Positions 40,277-47,608 of a DNA stretch of 47,608 bases are shown in pieces. The DNA lies in NCBI GenBank assembly GCA_018825145.1, contig JAHJFD010000032.1, positions 1-47,608 of the forward strand, given 5' to 3'. Positions within the stretch are counted from its first letter, which is position 1. Every line of letters begins with the position of its first letter. The notes beneath the pieces are model-generated. The model was given only the letters and a program-made list of their open reading frames with translations, was not told the origin of the DNA and made no database searches. The translations under genes and the position numbers were made by a program. The DNA is from Patescibacteria group bacterium. GTDB taxonomy: Bacteria > Patescibacteriota > Gracilibacteria > UM-FILTER-43-11.

Positions 40277-40289
40277 GTTTATTATTACA

Positions 40290-40418
40290 ACCTACACATT
40301 TTTCATAAAAACCTATACATCTTTCAGAGTATAGTATACATCAATAAATGTCAAAAACCTACACATTTTTCATAAAAACCTACACATTTCGTATTATAAC
40401 CTATACATTCTTCACTTC
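40290..40418 (-). repeat. Array of 21-base operator repeats with an embedded promoter
   Basis: ACCTAyACATyTTTCATAAAA-type units start at 40290, 40311, 40357, 40378 and 40399, with a degenerate one at 40332. Spacing is exactly 21 bases except for a 25-base step between 40332 and 40357. A minus-strand TTGACA (40349-40354) with TACTCT 17 bases on lies at this irregular step. The array fills the gap between groEL and the MerR/ATPase gene. Its 21-base period puts sites on one face of the helix, suited to cooperative binding. Confidence 0.85.
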
Positions 40419-42095
40419 CTACATCATCCCCATCCCGCCCATCCCCGGCATACCTCCACCCATGCCCATCGGCATTTCGGATTCTTTCTTAGGGATCTCG
40501 GTTACTGCGGTTTCTGTCGTCAGGAACATGGCGGCAACGCTGGCGGCGTTCGTCAGGGCAGAGCGGGTGACCTTTTTGGGGTCAATTATTCCGGCCTTGA
40601 ACATGTCCACTAGTTGGTCAGCAGGCTTTGCCTTGATGTCTGTGGTGGCATCGTAACCAAAATTCTTGTGTGAACCCCAGGCTTTTTGCAGTTCAGCCTG
40701 AATCACGGCACCATCCACACCGGCGTTTTCAGCTATCTGATTGAGGGGATAGCTGAGAGCGCTTTTGACGATCTCGGCACCCAGTTGTTCTTCAGCAGAT
40801 TTGAATTTCTTTGGGTCAATGTGGTTGCTGGCCTGAAGCAGGGCGGCACCTCCTCCTATTACAATGCCTTCTTCCATGGCGGCACGGGTGGCAGAAAGGG
40901 CGTCTTCGATGCGGTGCTTCTTTTCTTTCAGTTCCACCTCGGTCGCGGCACCGACTTTGATGACGGCGACACCTCCGGTCAGTTTAGCCAAACGTTCAGC
41001 GAGTTTTTCCTTATCAAAATCAGACGTGGACTTCTCGATTTCATGCTTGATCTGAGTGACACGGCTCTGAATGGCGTCGGCATGACCTTTTCCTTCCACA
41101 ATGGTGGTGTTGTCTTTAGAAGACACGACTTTTCTTGCTCTTCCCAGGTCTTCCAGTGCGGCGGTTTCCAGCTTGAGGCCGACTTCGGAACTGATCACAC
41201 GGCCTCCGGTCAGAACAGCGATGTCCTGTAACATAGCTTTTCGGCGGTCACCAAAGCCGGGGGCTTTAATAGCCAGCGTGTTGAAGGTTCCTTTCAGTTT
41301 ATTCACAATCAGGGTAGCCAGCGCGTCGCCTTCAATGTCCTCGGCAATAATTACCAGGTTCTTTCGTCCGGCCTGCGCCATAGATTCAAGCAGGGGAAGG
41401 ATTTCCTGAATGCTCTGGATCTTGCTGTCGGTAATCAGAATGTGAGCATCGTCGTAACTGGCTTCCATACGGGCGCCGTCGGTAATCATGTAGGGCGAAA
41501 TGTAGCCGTTATCAAACTGCATTCCTTCCACCAAATCGATGGAAAGACCCATGGTCTGTCCTTCTTCGACCTGTACCACGCCGTCTCCGCCGACCTTTTC
41601 AAAGACTTCGGCAATCAGGGCACCGACTTCTTCGTTCTGAGCGGAAATCGTGGCGACCTGTTCCATCTCTTCCTTGGTGGTCACTTCCTTCTTCATCTTA
41701 TCCAGCTGGTCGATGACGATCTTTACGGCTGATTCGATGCCTTTTTTAAGAAGCATAGGGTTCACTTTGTTGGTGGTCAGGTGGTGCATGCCTTCTTTGA
41801 TGATGGCATGAGCCAGAACGGTGGCGGTGGTGGTTCCGTCTCCGGCCACGTCATTGGTCTTGTTGGCCACTTCCTTGACCAGTTGGGCACCCATGTTCTC
41901 GAATTTGTCTTCCAGTTCGATTTCGCGGGCAATGGATACACCGTCATTGGTAATGGTAGGAGCGCCGTAGGATTTATCCAGCAGGGCGTTGCGACCTTTA
42001 GGTCCCATGGTGACCTTAACGGCCATGGTCAGTTTCTCGATTCCATCAAGGAGTTTCTGCCTTGCGTCATCGCCGTGTAATAGTTGCTTAGCCAT
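40419..42095 (-). CDS. groEL: Chaperonin GroEL
   Basis: The 558-residue protein is a complete Hsp60: [32 protein letters not shown] (ATP site), and the GGM-rich C-terminal tail [16 protein letters not shown]. It follows groES after 37 bases. It is the second gene of a CIRCE-controlled operon. Confidence 0.98.
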   Translation of the reverse strand: MAKQLLHGDDARQKLLDGIEKLTMAVKVTMGPKGRNALLDKSYGAPTITNDGVSIAREIELEDKFENMGAQLVKEVANKTNDVAGDGTTTATVLAHAIIKEGMHHLTTNKVNPMLLKKGIESAVKIVIDQLDKMKKEVTTKEEMEQVATISAQNEEVGALIAEVFEKVGGDGVVQVEEGQTMGLSIDLVEGMQFDNGYISPYMITDGARMEASYDDAHILITDSKIQSIQEILPLLESMAQAGRKNLVIIAEDIEGDALATLIVNKLKGTFNTLAIKAPGFGDRRKAMLQDIAVLTGGRVISSEVGLKLETAALEDLGRARKVVSSKDNTTIVEGKGHADAIQSRVTQIKHEIEKSTSDFDKEKLAERLAKLTGGVAVIKVGAATEVELKEKKHRIEDALSATRAAMEEGIVIGGGAALLQASNHIDPKKFKSAEEQLGAEIVKSALSYPLNQIAENAGVDGAVIQAELQKAWGSHKNFGYDATTDIKAKPADQLVDMFKAGIIDPKKVTRSALTNAASVAAMFLTTETAVTEIPKKESEMPMGMGGGMPGMGGMGMM

Positions 42096-42132
42096 AATAA
42101 ATAGAGTTATTTTTCTTAATTGATAGTTATTC

Positions 42133-42423
42133 TTACATCACAATTGCGCGGACGGAGGTCATTTCGACGATCTTATATTCCACGCCTTCGACTTTAACGT
42201 CTTCACCGGAGTATTGGCCATAAAGGACCTTGTCTCCCACTTTCATTTCAATCGGGAGCTCGGCGCCTTTGTCTGTAATATTGGTTTTGGACACCGCGAT
42301 TACTTCACCCTCTTTGGGTTTCTCTTTGTTGGCGGTATCAGGAATAACGATGCCGCTCCTGGTCACTTCTTCGGCCGCGAGGGGCTTGATGACCACGTAA
42401 CCGTTTAAAGGTTTAATCTTCAT
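42133..42423 (-). CDS. groES: Co-chaperonin GroES
   Basis: The 96-residue protein has the Hsp10 pattern: [14 protein letters not shown], a mobile loop [29 protein letters not shown] and the end TSVRAIVM. It caps GroEL. It is the first gene of the operon. Confidence 0.97.
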   Translation of the reverse strand: MKIKPLNGYVVIKPLAAEEVTRSGIVIPDTANKEKPKEGEVIAVSKTNITDKGAELPIEMKVGDKVLYGQYSGEDVKVEGVEYKIVEMTSVRAIVM

Positions 42424-42447
42424 CTGTTTATCTGTTAACGATTAAAA

Positions 42448-42474
42448 TTAGCACTAACTATTATAGAGTGCTAA
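42448..42474 (-). promoter_or_regulatory. CIRCE operator and promoter of groES-groEL
   Basis: TTAGCACTA (42448-42456), nine bases, GAGTGCTAA (42466-42474). On the minus strand a TATAAT -10 lies in the centre, with a weak -35 TTGCTA 16 bases upstream. This is the HrcA-type control expected for groESL. The hrcA gene is not in the window. Confidence 0.85.
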
Positions 42475-42508
42475 GTTATTGTAGCAAAGAGGAAATTCGG
42501 GTCAAGAT

Positions 42509-44155
42509 TTATTTCACCAACACATACCCCTCCGTGCTCACCCCGTCCGTGAAGTAGTGTTTTACCCATGAGCCGGCTTCGAGTTTAGATAGCAGGGGCT
42601 GCAGGGCCTGAACATACTGATTGCTGGCGGTGAGTTTGTAGAAGTTTTCGAAGTTCATATAGGTCACTTCGTCGCTCACTTTGCTCAGGTTGGCCAGACT
42701 TTTTCTGAAAGAAGCGCTCTCCGAAAGAAGGTTGGTGCCTGTCAGATCGATCGTTTTAAGCAGGCGGTCTTTGCTATTGGTCATCATGATGATCTCATCC
42801 GTGGCGGCGTAACAGAAACCAGCCGATGTACCGGTTACCTCGATGCAGTTTACGATGTAACCATTCACCGTTTCTCCGGTACTTTCCAGTTTGCCGTCGT
42901 CGGGTACCAGCTCGCGGCTTTCGGTGCCGTCGGGCAGAGTCACCACTTCCACTTTAGGGGCGAATTTGGCGGCCAGGAATTTGAAGCCCCGGGCCAGTTT
43001 TTCCAGTTTTGCTTCGGCGAATTCACGGTTGTCGTGCGATAAAATCAAACTGATTTCACGGCCATTTTCGCCACTGCCCACACTCAGGGCGTATTCACCC
43101 TCAAAAAGCGGATAGATATCGTTTCGCAGATCAACCTGTTCCCCGAAAACTTCATTCGCCTGGGCGCGGACCATACCTTCCAGTATCACGCCGTAGGCCG
43201 GGTTCAGGTTTGAAATGGTTTCCAACGTGTTCAGCCACTCGGCTTCCAGGTTGGCGCCGCCAATATATATGGCCACGTTTTCTTCCGGAAGGTAGCCGGT
43301 CAGTTCGTAAGCAAACTTACCCTTACTTTCGCCGCGGTCGAGCGACAGCAAATCTTTGTTAAGGTTCAGGAAGGTATTGAAATGAAAACCCTCCTGATCC
43401 TGACGGACGGCCAGGGCAATGTGACGGATAGCGTGTTTCAGAGGCTCGACTATGCTGTTAATGGCAGGGTTGTCCGAAAAAGTCAGATTGCGGAAATCGA
43501 CATAGGCCAAAATCCAGCTTCTTCGTGGCAGATTGCCGACGGATTTTTCGTAGTTTTCATCATTCTGGAGCGTTTGTCCTTCCAGGTTGTCCAGCAGGGC
43601 AAGGGCATCCGGGCTTTGGCCGATTACCACATATTTTTTGATGAACCTGAAAGCAAAAGGCTGGCCCTGAGGGTAGTAGTAAACAGGATTCTCGCCTGCC
43701 GTTTTTATTAATTCTTCATTTGGCAGGGTCAGGCTTTCAAAGTAATTCAGGGCACTGCGTTTTGTCTTGGTTTTAATAAAGAGCAAGGGCTGATTCTGCA
43801 TGCTCTGTTCTTTGATCATGGCAAAAGCCAATCCGTCTCCTGCAAAGCTTTCCAGCATAGGTACCAAATTCACTCCGAAAGGCTGACCCAAGGACTCTGT
43901 CAGCTTCATCTGGTCTTCACCGGCTTCCAGTTTGGTCGGCAGTTTCAGGCTGTTTACTTCCACGTACATGATCGTGTTTTTGGCAGGAAGCAGTGTAGCC
44001 ACGGATGGCTGGGGCCAGTTCATATAGGCCAGGTTCAGCAAAAAACCGATCAGTGCGACGGCGCCAAGTCCGATCAGCCCAAGAAGCACCTGGTCGAGCT
44101 TCGACATCTTCTTCACTTGTTTCAGATGGAGCTTTTTAAGTATGTCTTTCTTCAT
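42509..44155 (-). CDS. DUF3352-domain membrane-anchored protein
   Basis: The 548-residue protein has one N-terminal membrane helix (residues about 24-46; VLLGLIGLGAVALIGFLLNL) and a long outer part. ATLLPAKNTIMYVEVNSL, then FAFRFIKKYVVIGQSPDAL with LLDNLEGQ and a second similar block (AATDEIIMMTNSKDRLL) fit DUF3352, a family common in Patescibacteria and cyanobacteria. No function is known. An extended -10 (TGCTAATAT) lies just upstream near 44180-44187. Confidence 0.8.
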   Translation of the reverse strand: MKKDILKKLHLKQVKKMSKLDQVLLGLIGLGAVALIGFLLNLAYMNWPQPSVATLLPAKNTIMYVEVNSLKLPTKLEAGEDQMKLTESLGQPFGVNLVPMLESFAGDGLAFAMIKEQSMQNQPLLFIKTKTKRSALNYFESLTLPNEELIKTAGENPVYYYPQGQPFAFRFIKKYVVIGQSPDALALLDNLEGQTLQNDENYEKSVGNLPRRSWILAYVDFRNLTFSDNPAINSIVEPLKHAIRHIALAVRQDQEGFHFNTFLNLNKDLLSLDRGESKGKFAYELTGYLPEENVAIYIGGANLEAEWLNTLETISNLNPAYGVILEGMVRAQANEVFGEQVDLRNDIYPLFEGEYALSVGSGENGREISLILSHDNREFAEAKLEKLARGFKFLAAKFAPKVEVVTLPDGTESRELVPDDGKLESTGETVNGYIVNCIEVTGTSAGFCYAATDEIIMMTNSKDRLLKTIDLTGTNLLSESASFRKSLANLSKVSDEVTYMNFENFYKLTASNQYVQALQPLLSKLEAGSWVKHYFTDGVSTEGYVLVK

Positions 44156-44179
44156 CGGCTTGTTTTTATGGCAACATTT

Positions 44180-44188
44180 ATATTAGCA
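44180..44188 (-). promoter_or_regulatory. Extended -10 promoter of the DUF3352 gene
   Basis: Minus strand TGCTAATAT at 44180-44188, about 25 bases before the ATG. A -35 is not evident. Confidence 0.45.
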
Positions 44189-44236
44189 CAAGTGGATGCT
44201 GTGTGCGAAGTTCTGCATGTCGCGTATTGTGTGCGC

Positions 44237-46465
44237 TTATTCGGTTTCAGTTTCCTTGCCGCATTGCTGGCACTTGGTCAGGTTTTTCTTTTCCTGTAAC
44301 TGGATTCCTCCGCAGACTGGGCATTTGTCGTCGACCGGTTTTTTCCAGGTGGCGAACTTGCAGGCCGGGTAACCTGTACAGCCATAAAAGATTTTTCCGC
44401 GTTTGGTTCTTTTTTCCACGATGTCACTGCCGCATTCCGGACATTTTACTTTCAGGGCGTGGGACAGCGGACGAGTGGTCTTGCATTTGGGGTAGCCCGA
44501 GCAGGCCAGGAATTCACCAAAACGGCCATTCTTCACGATCATTGGACTGCCGCACTTGTCGCATTTTTCATCCTTGAACTCCTTTTGAAGCTTTTCTTCC
44601 TTTTCCGCATCTTCTTTCATGGGGCGCGCGTTCTTGCATTCGGGGTACTTGGAACAAGACAGAAATTTGCCGTTCTTGCCGAGTTTTACGACCATGGGGG
44701 CGCCGCAGACGTCACATTTTTCATCCGTTTTTTCATGGATCACGTCGGATTTTTTTACTTCCTTCTTCTTTTTTTCGACCGTTTTTTCAAAAGGTTCATA
44801 AAATTCTTTGATGATTGGCTGCCACTGGGTTTTGCCTTCAGCAATGTCGTCCAGATTTTCTTCCATCCTGGCGGTAAACTGGTAGTCCACGATGTCAGGG
44901 AAATGTTTCACCAGAAAGTCATTCACGATCATGCCGATGTCCATTGGATAAAGTTTTTTGTCCGGCTTCTTTTCGATGTACCCGCGTGAAATGATCGTCG
45001 AAATGGTGGGTGCGTAAGTGGACGGCCTTCCTATACCTTCCGATTCCAGTTTTTTGACCAGGCTGGCTTCGGTGTACCTTGGCGGAGGCTGAGTGAATTT
45101 CTGTTCGGTGTTCACTTTTTTCAGGTTGCAGGTTTCGCCCTCCTTCATTTCGGGCAAAATCACTTCTTTTTGGGAAAGAGCCTCTTCCGCGTCGTCAGTT
45201 CCTTCCACGTAAGCCTTCATAAAGCCGGCTTTGCGGATCACTTCGCCTTTGGCTATCAGTTCATAATCGCCCGCCTTGATGATAGCGGTGGTCACGTCAA
45301 CCTCGGCGTCGGCCATCTGGCAGGCGATGGTGCGTTCCCAGATCAGTTTGTACAGTCGGTATTGTTTGGGATCCAGATGTGATTTTAAATCCTTTGGCGT
45401 TTTAGAAGGGTCGGTGGGGCGAATCGCTTCATGGGCCTCCTGAGCGCCGCGGGCTTTTTTAGTAAAGATCCGTGGCTTGCTTAGGGCGTATTCGGCGCCG
45501 TACAACCTGGTGATGATTTTAGGAACAGTCTTAAGGAATTCATATGACAAGTTATAGGAATCGGTACGCATGTAGGTTATAAGACCTGTGTGGTGCTGGC
45601 CGTGCTCCACGCCTTCGTAAAGTTGCTGGGCCACGACCATCGTCTGTTTGACCGAAAAACCAAGTTTGCGGCTGGCTTCCTGCTGTAGGGTGGAAGTGAT
45701 GAAGGGGGCTGTCGGACTTCTCTTGGTGAATTTCTTCTCGATTTTGGTGACCTCGTACTTTGCCTTGTTCAGGTCTTTCAGGACTTCGTCGGCTTTCTTC
45801 TTATTCTTCACTTCCGCCTTTTTACCTTTGATTTTGGAAAGATCGGCGTTGAAAGGGCCTTTTTTGACGCTCAGATCACAGTCGATCTTCCAGTATTCTT
45901 CCGTTTTGAAGGCTTCGATTTCACGTTCACGGTCGACGATCAGGCGCACGGCCACGGACTGCACGCGTCCGGCGGAAAGGCCGGCTCTAATTTTCGTCCA
46001 GAGCAGGGGAGAGAGTCTGTAACCCACCAGCCTGTCCAGAATACGGCGGGCTTGCTGTGCGTGAACCAGATTGATGTCGATGGCACGCGGGTTTTCGAGC
46101 GCTTTGAGTACGGCTGGTTTGGTAATTTCATGAAACGCGATCCGGCGGAACTGACCTTTTTTAAGGCCCAGCGCGTAAACCAGATGCCAGGCGATACTTT
46201 CTCCTTCGCGGTCCTCATCGGGCGCCAACCAGACAACTGTGTCGGGCGCTTTGTGCACCGCGTCTTTCAGATCCTTCACGATCTTTTTTTTGTCCGGAGA
46301 GATTTCGTACTGTGGGGCGAAATCGTGCTCGATGTCGATGGCCATGGTTTTTTTGGGAAGATCCCGAATATGTCCCATCGAGGCTTTGACAGCGTATTTG
46401 GCCCCAAGGAATTTTTTAAGAGTCTTGGCTTTAGCCGGTGACTCGACAATGATCAGATGATTCAT
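44237..46465 (-). CDS. topA: DNA topoisomerase I (type IA)
   Basis: The 742-residue enzyme has the Toprim start LIIVESPAKAKTLKKFLG, the metal motif Asp83-Glu-Asp85-Arg-Glu87, and the active Tyr298 in LITYMRTDS. The C-terminus has four zinc ribbons (CDVCGAP, CDKCGSP, CPECGSD and CPVCGG pairs, the last ending CQQCG). It relaxes negative supercoils. It lies 81 bases before the DUF3352 gene. Confidence 0.97.
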   Translation of the reverse strand: MNHLIIVESPAKAKTLKKFLGAKYAVKASMGHIRDLPKKTMAIDIEHDFAPQYEISPDKKKIVKDLKDAVHKAPDTVVWLAPDEDREGESIAWHLVYALGLKKGQFRRIAFHEITKPAVLKALENPRAIDINLVHAQQARRILDRLVGYRLSPLLWTKIRAGLSAGRVQSVAVRLIVDREREIEAFKTEEYWKIDCDLSVKKGPFNADLSKIKGKKAEVKNKKKADEVLKDLNKAKYEVTKIEKKFTKRSPTAPFITSTLQQEASRKLGFSVKQTMVVAQQLYEGVEHGQHHTGLITYMRTDSYNLSYEFLKTVPKIITRLYGAEYALSKPRIFTKKARGAQEAHEAIRPTDPSKTPKDLKSHLDPKQYRLYKLIWERTIACQMADAEVDVTTAIIKAGDYELIAKGEVIRKAGFMKAYVEGTDDAEEALSQKEVILPEMKEGETCNLKKVNTEQKFTQPPPRYTEASLVKKLESEGIGRPSTYAPTISTIISRGYIEKKPDKKLYPMDIGMIVNDFLVKHFPDIVDYQFTARMEENLDDIAEGKTQWQPIIKEFYEPFEKTVEKKKKEVKKSDVIHEKTDEKCDVCGAPMVVKLGKNGKFLSCSKYPECKNARPMKEDAEKEEKLQKEFKDEKCDKCGSPMIVKNGRFGEFLACSGYPKCKTTRPLSHALKVKCPECGSDIVEKRTKRGKIFYGCTGYPACKFATWKKPVDDKCPVCGGIQLQEKKNLTKCQQCGKETETE

Positions 46466-46498
46466 AAAAAGAAGAATATTTTTTGATTTGCATGCTTA

Positions 46499-46528
46499 CC
46501 TATACAGGAGCCGATGGAAGAGTGTCAA
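46499..46528 (-). promoter_or_regulatory. Probable topA promoter
   Basis: Minus strand: TTGACA (46523-46528), 18 bases, TATAGG (46499-46504), about 34 bases before the ATG. Confidence 0.5.
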
Positions 46529-46771
46529 ACGATATTCAAATTGAAGATTAAAAATTAAGAATCAACAATCAAAAATCAAAATTCAAAATGCTATACCTAT
46601 ATATAGGGCCCGTTTCTTACTTTATTTAAGCCAATTATTACAAAATCAATATATTTTTGACATGAAAATTTTTCTTTAGTCAAATTTGAATGAAATGGCT
46701 AAAAAAAGCGGTTATTTCTGTATAAAAAATGTCTTCATAGTACTTTTTTCGCTTATTTAAGGGGAAAACCC
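46529..46771. other. AT-rich intergenic region between topA and HU
   Basis: No gene is seen. Near 46545-46590 the plus strand repeats short words such as AATCAAAA and ATTCAAAA several times. Nothing else stands out except the HU promoter beyond it. Confidence 0.5.
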
Positions 46772-46801
46772 TTGATTTGTGCTCCTGCGGGGCATTATAC
46801 T
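46772..46801 (+). promoter_or_regulatory. Promoter of the HU gene
   Basis: TTGATT (46772-46777) and TTATAC after 17 bases or TATACT after 18 (46795-46801). The TTG here is part of the -35, not a start codon; translation starts at 46835. Confidence 0.65.
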
Positions 46802-46834
46802 GGCTTCAGAATTTACTTCATAATTTATTTCAAC

Positions 46835-47110
46835 ATGACTAAACAAGATTTAGTTGCTGCTGTAGCTTCTACTGCTGGTGTTAGCAAAAGAGTTGCCGGC
46901 GATGCTCTCGAAGCAGTTCTTGACTCTGTTACCAAAGAGCTCAAGAAAGGAAAGAATGTAACCATTACCGGTTTCGGTACTTTCCGTATTAGCAAAAGGG
47001 CTGCCCGCACTGGTGTAAACCCACGCAACCCTTCTCAGAAAATCAAGATCCCAGCTATGAACGTTCCCGCTTTCAAGGCTGGAAAATCTCTTAAGGATGC
47101 TGTTCGCTAA
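46835..47110 (+). CDS. HU-family DNA-binding protein
   Basis: The 91-residue protein fits HU/IHF: TKQDLVAAVASTAGVSKRVA helices, KNVTITGFGTFRISKRAART (the strand and signature), RNPSQKIKIPA at the DNA-binding arm, and FKAGKSLKDAV. It compacts and bends DNA. A good terminator follows. Confidence 0.97.
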   Translation: MTKQDLVAAVASTAGVSKRVAGDALEAVLDSVTKELKKGKNVTITGFGTFRISKRAARTGVNPRNPSQKIKIPAMNVPAFKAGKSLKDAVR

Positions 47111-47131
47111 TTTTTAGCCTGCAAACTAAGA

Positions 47132-47161
47132 ACCCCTTCGTGTACAACGGAGGGGTTTTTT
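47132..47161 (+). terminator. Terminator after HU
   Basis: CCCCTTCGT and ACGGAGGGG form a stem at 47133-47155 with a short loop, followed by a run of T to about 47161. Confidence 0.9.
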
Positions 47162-47162
47162 G

Positions 47163-47191
47163 TTGCCAGTAAAAATGTCATGCTTTATGAT
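47163..47191 (+). promoter_or_regulatory. Thioredoxin promoter
   Basis: TTGCCA (47163-47168), 17 bases, TATGAT (47186-47191). It starts right after the HU terminator. Confidence 0.55.
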
Positions 47192-47224
47192 GAGACACGC
47201 TACTATTTTTTAAATAAAAAAATT

Positions 47225-47548
47225 ATGGAAGCTCTTACCATTACTGACGCAAATTTTAAGGAGAAAGTTCTGGATATAAAAGACAAACCTGTTCTTGTTG
47301 ATTTCTGGGCGCCCTGGTGCGGACCATGCCAGATGCAGGGGCCGATTATTGATGAGCTGGCCTCTGAAATCGGTGACAAGGCCGTTATAGGCAAGGTCAA
47401 TGTGGATGATAGTCAGGAGGCCGCCGGAAAGTATGGCATTATGAGTATTCCCGCCCTGATTATTTTTAAAGATGGCGAAGCGGTTGAAAATATGGTCGGA
47501 GTTCATCACAAAGATGATCTGCTGAAAATCATCGCGAAACATTCCTGA
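47225..47548 (+). CDS. trxA: Thioredoxin
   Basis: From the ATG at 47225 the protein has 107 residues. VLVDFWAPWCGPCQMQGPII has the WCGPC active site and YGIMSIPALIIFKDGE the cis-proline loop. It reduces disulfides in the cytoplasm. A longer start at 47180 lies in the promoter and is rejected. A terminator follows. Confidence 0.97.
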   Translation: MEALTITDANFKEKVLDIKDKPVLVDFWAPWCGPCQMQGPIIDELASEIGDKAVIGKVNVDDSQEAAGKYGIMSIPALIIFKDGEAVENMVGVHHKDDLLKIIAKHS

Positions 47549-47573
47549 TCGCTTTGCGGTAAGGGACTTAAGG

Positions 47574-47595
47574 GCGTGAAAAATCACGCTTTTTT
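47574..47595 (+). terminator. Terminator after thioredoxin
   Basis: GCGTG (47574-47578) and CACGC (47585-47589) form a stem with a 6-base loop, followed by six T. Confidence 0.85.
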
Positions 47596-47608
47596 GTTGC
47601 GGTCAAGA

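Noticed and set aside
40290-40418. CRISPR array
   Set aside because: Repeats are 21 bases with no spacers between them and no cas genes are near; the pattern is a phased operator array.
46772-46834. An upstream TTG start extending HU by 21 residues
   Set aside because: It is the -35 of a promoter, and HU proteins start at the MTKQDL position.

Overview
The window looks like a chromosome segment from a bacterium of the Candidate Phyla Radiation (Patescibacteria). UGA is used as a stop throughout, which argues against the UGA-to-glycine lineages (Gracilibacteria, Absconditabacteria); a Peregrinibacteria-like relative is a guess. Supporting signs are a CofE-type gamma-glutamyl ligase, a PP2C-like domain joined by one membrane helix to an outer propeller, a sunset-domain membrane protein, a short CxxC/RGG protein and a DUF3352 protein. 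No tRNA or rRNA gene was seen. Most promoters are recognisable sigma-70 types (TTGACn, 17 bases, TAnnnT, often with an extended -10 TG).

Layout. 1-24.4 kb is mostly core: a phosphatase-like protein (cut by the left edge), hpf, an O-antigen-ligase-like membrane protein overlapping cofE by 98 bases, an unrecognised five-repeat protein, an alpha-2-macroglobulin/PBP1C pair, purN, a FemAB-like gene, lactate permease, yjbQ, higBA, asnS, a sunset-domain protein, a cupin/guanine deaminase pair, an RGG protein, a cold-shock gene with a hairpin leader, and a cyclic-nucleotide-binding protein. 40.4-47.6 kb is core again: groES-groEL with a CIRCE operator, a DUF3352 protein, topA, HU and thioredoxin.

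24.5-40.3 kb is an accessory or defence island. It holds three toxin-antitoxin modules (MazF-like, Panacea/RelE-like, Xis-like/Fic; a fourth, higBA, lies at 17.5-18.1 kb), a Cas4-like nuclease, a NYN-domain protein, two RHS-type secreted toxin remnants that share a duplicated promoter plus signal-peptide leader, a DUF488 operon, a type II restriction-modification set with vsr, and an operon of MerR-HTH/GHKL-ATPase, STAS-like protein and DUF2779 nuclease.

Regulation is the most striking layer. Four accessory promoters (before higBA, the NYN gene, the DUF488 operon and the cytosine methyltransferase) carry an SOS-box-like palindrome, GTGAACAwwTGTTCAC, filling the 17-base spacer between -35 and -10. 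A CIRCE-like heat-shock operator lies before vsr. A 21-base operator array, with a promoter in its only irregular gap, precedes the MerR/ATPase operon. Two homologous structured segments, each behind an extended -10 promoter and ending in a T run, suggest a small-RNA family linked to the RHS/nuclease loci. In one RHS locus a 14-base tandem repeat (two copies present) puts the toxin out of frame with its signal peptide; three copies would restore the frame.
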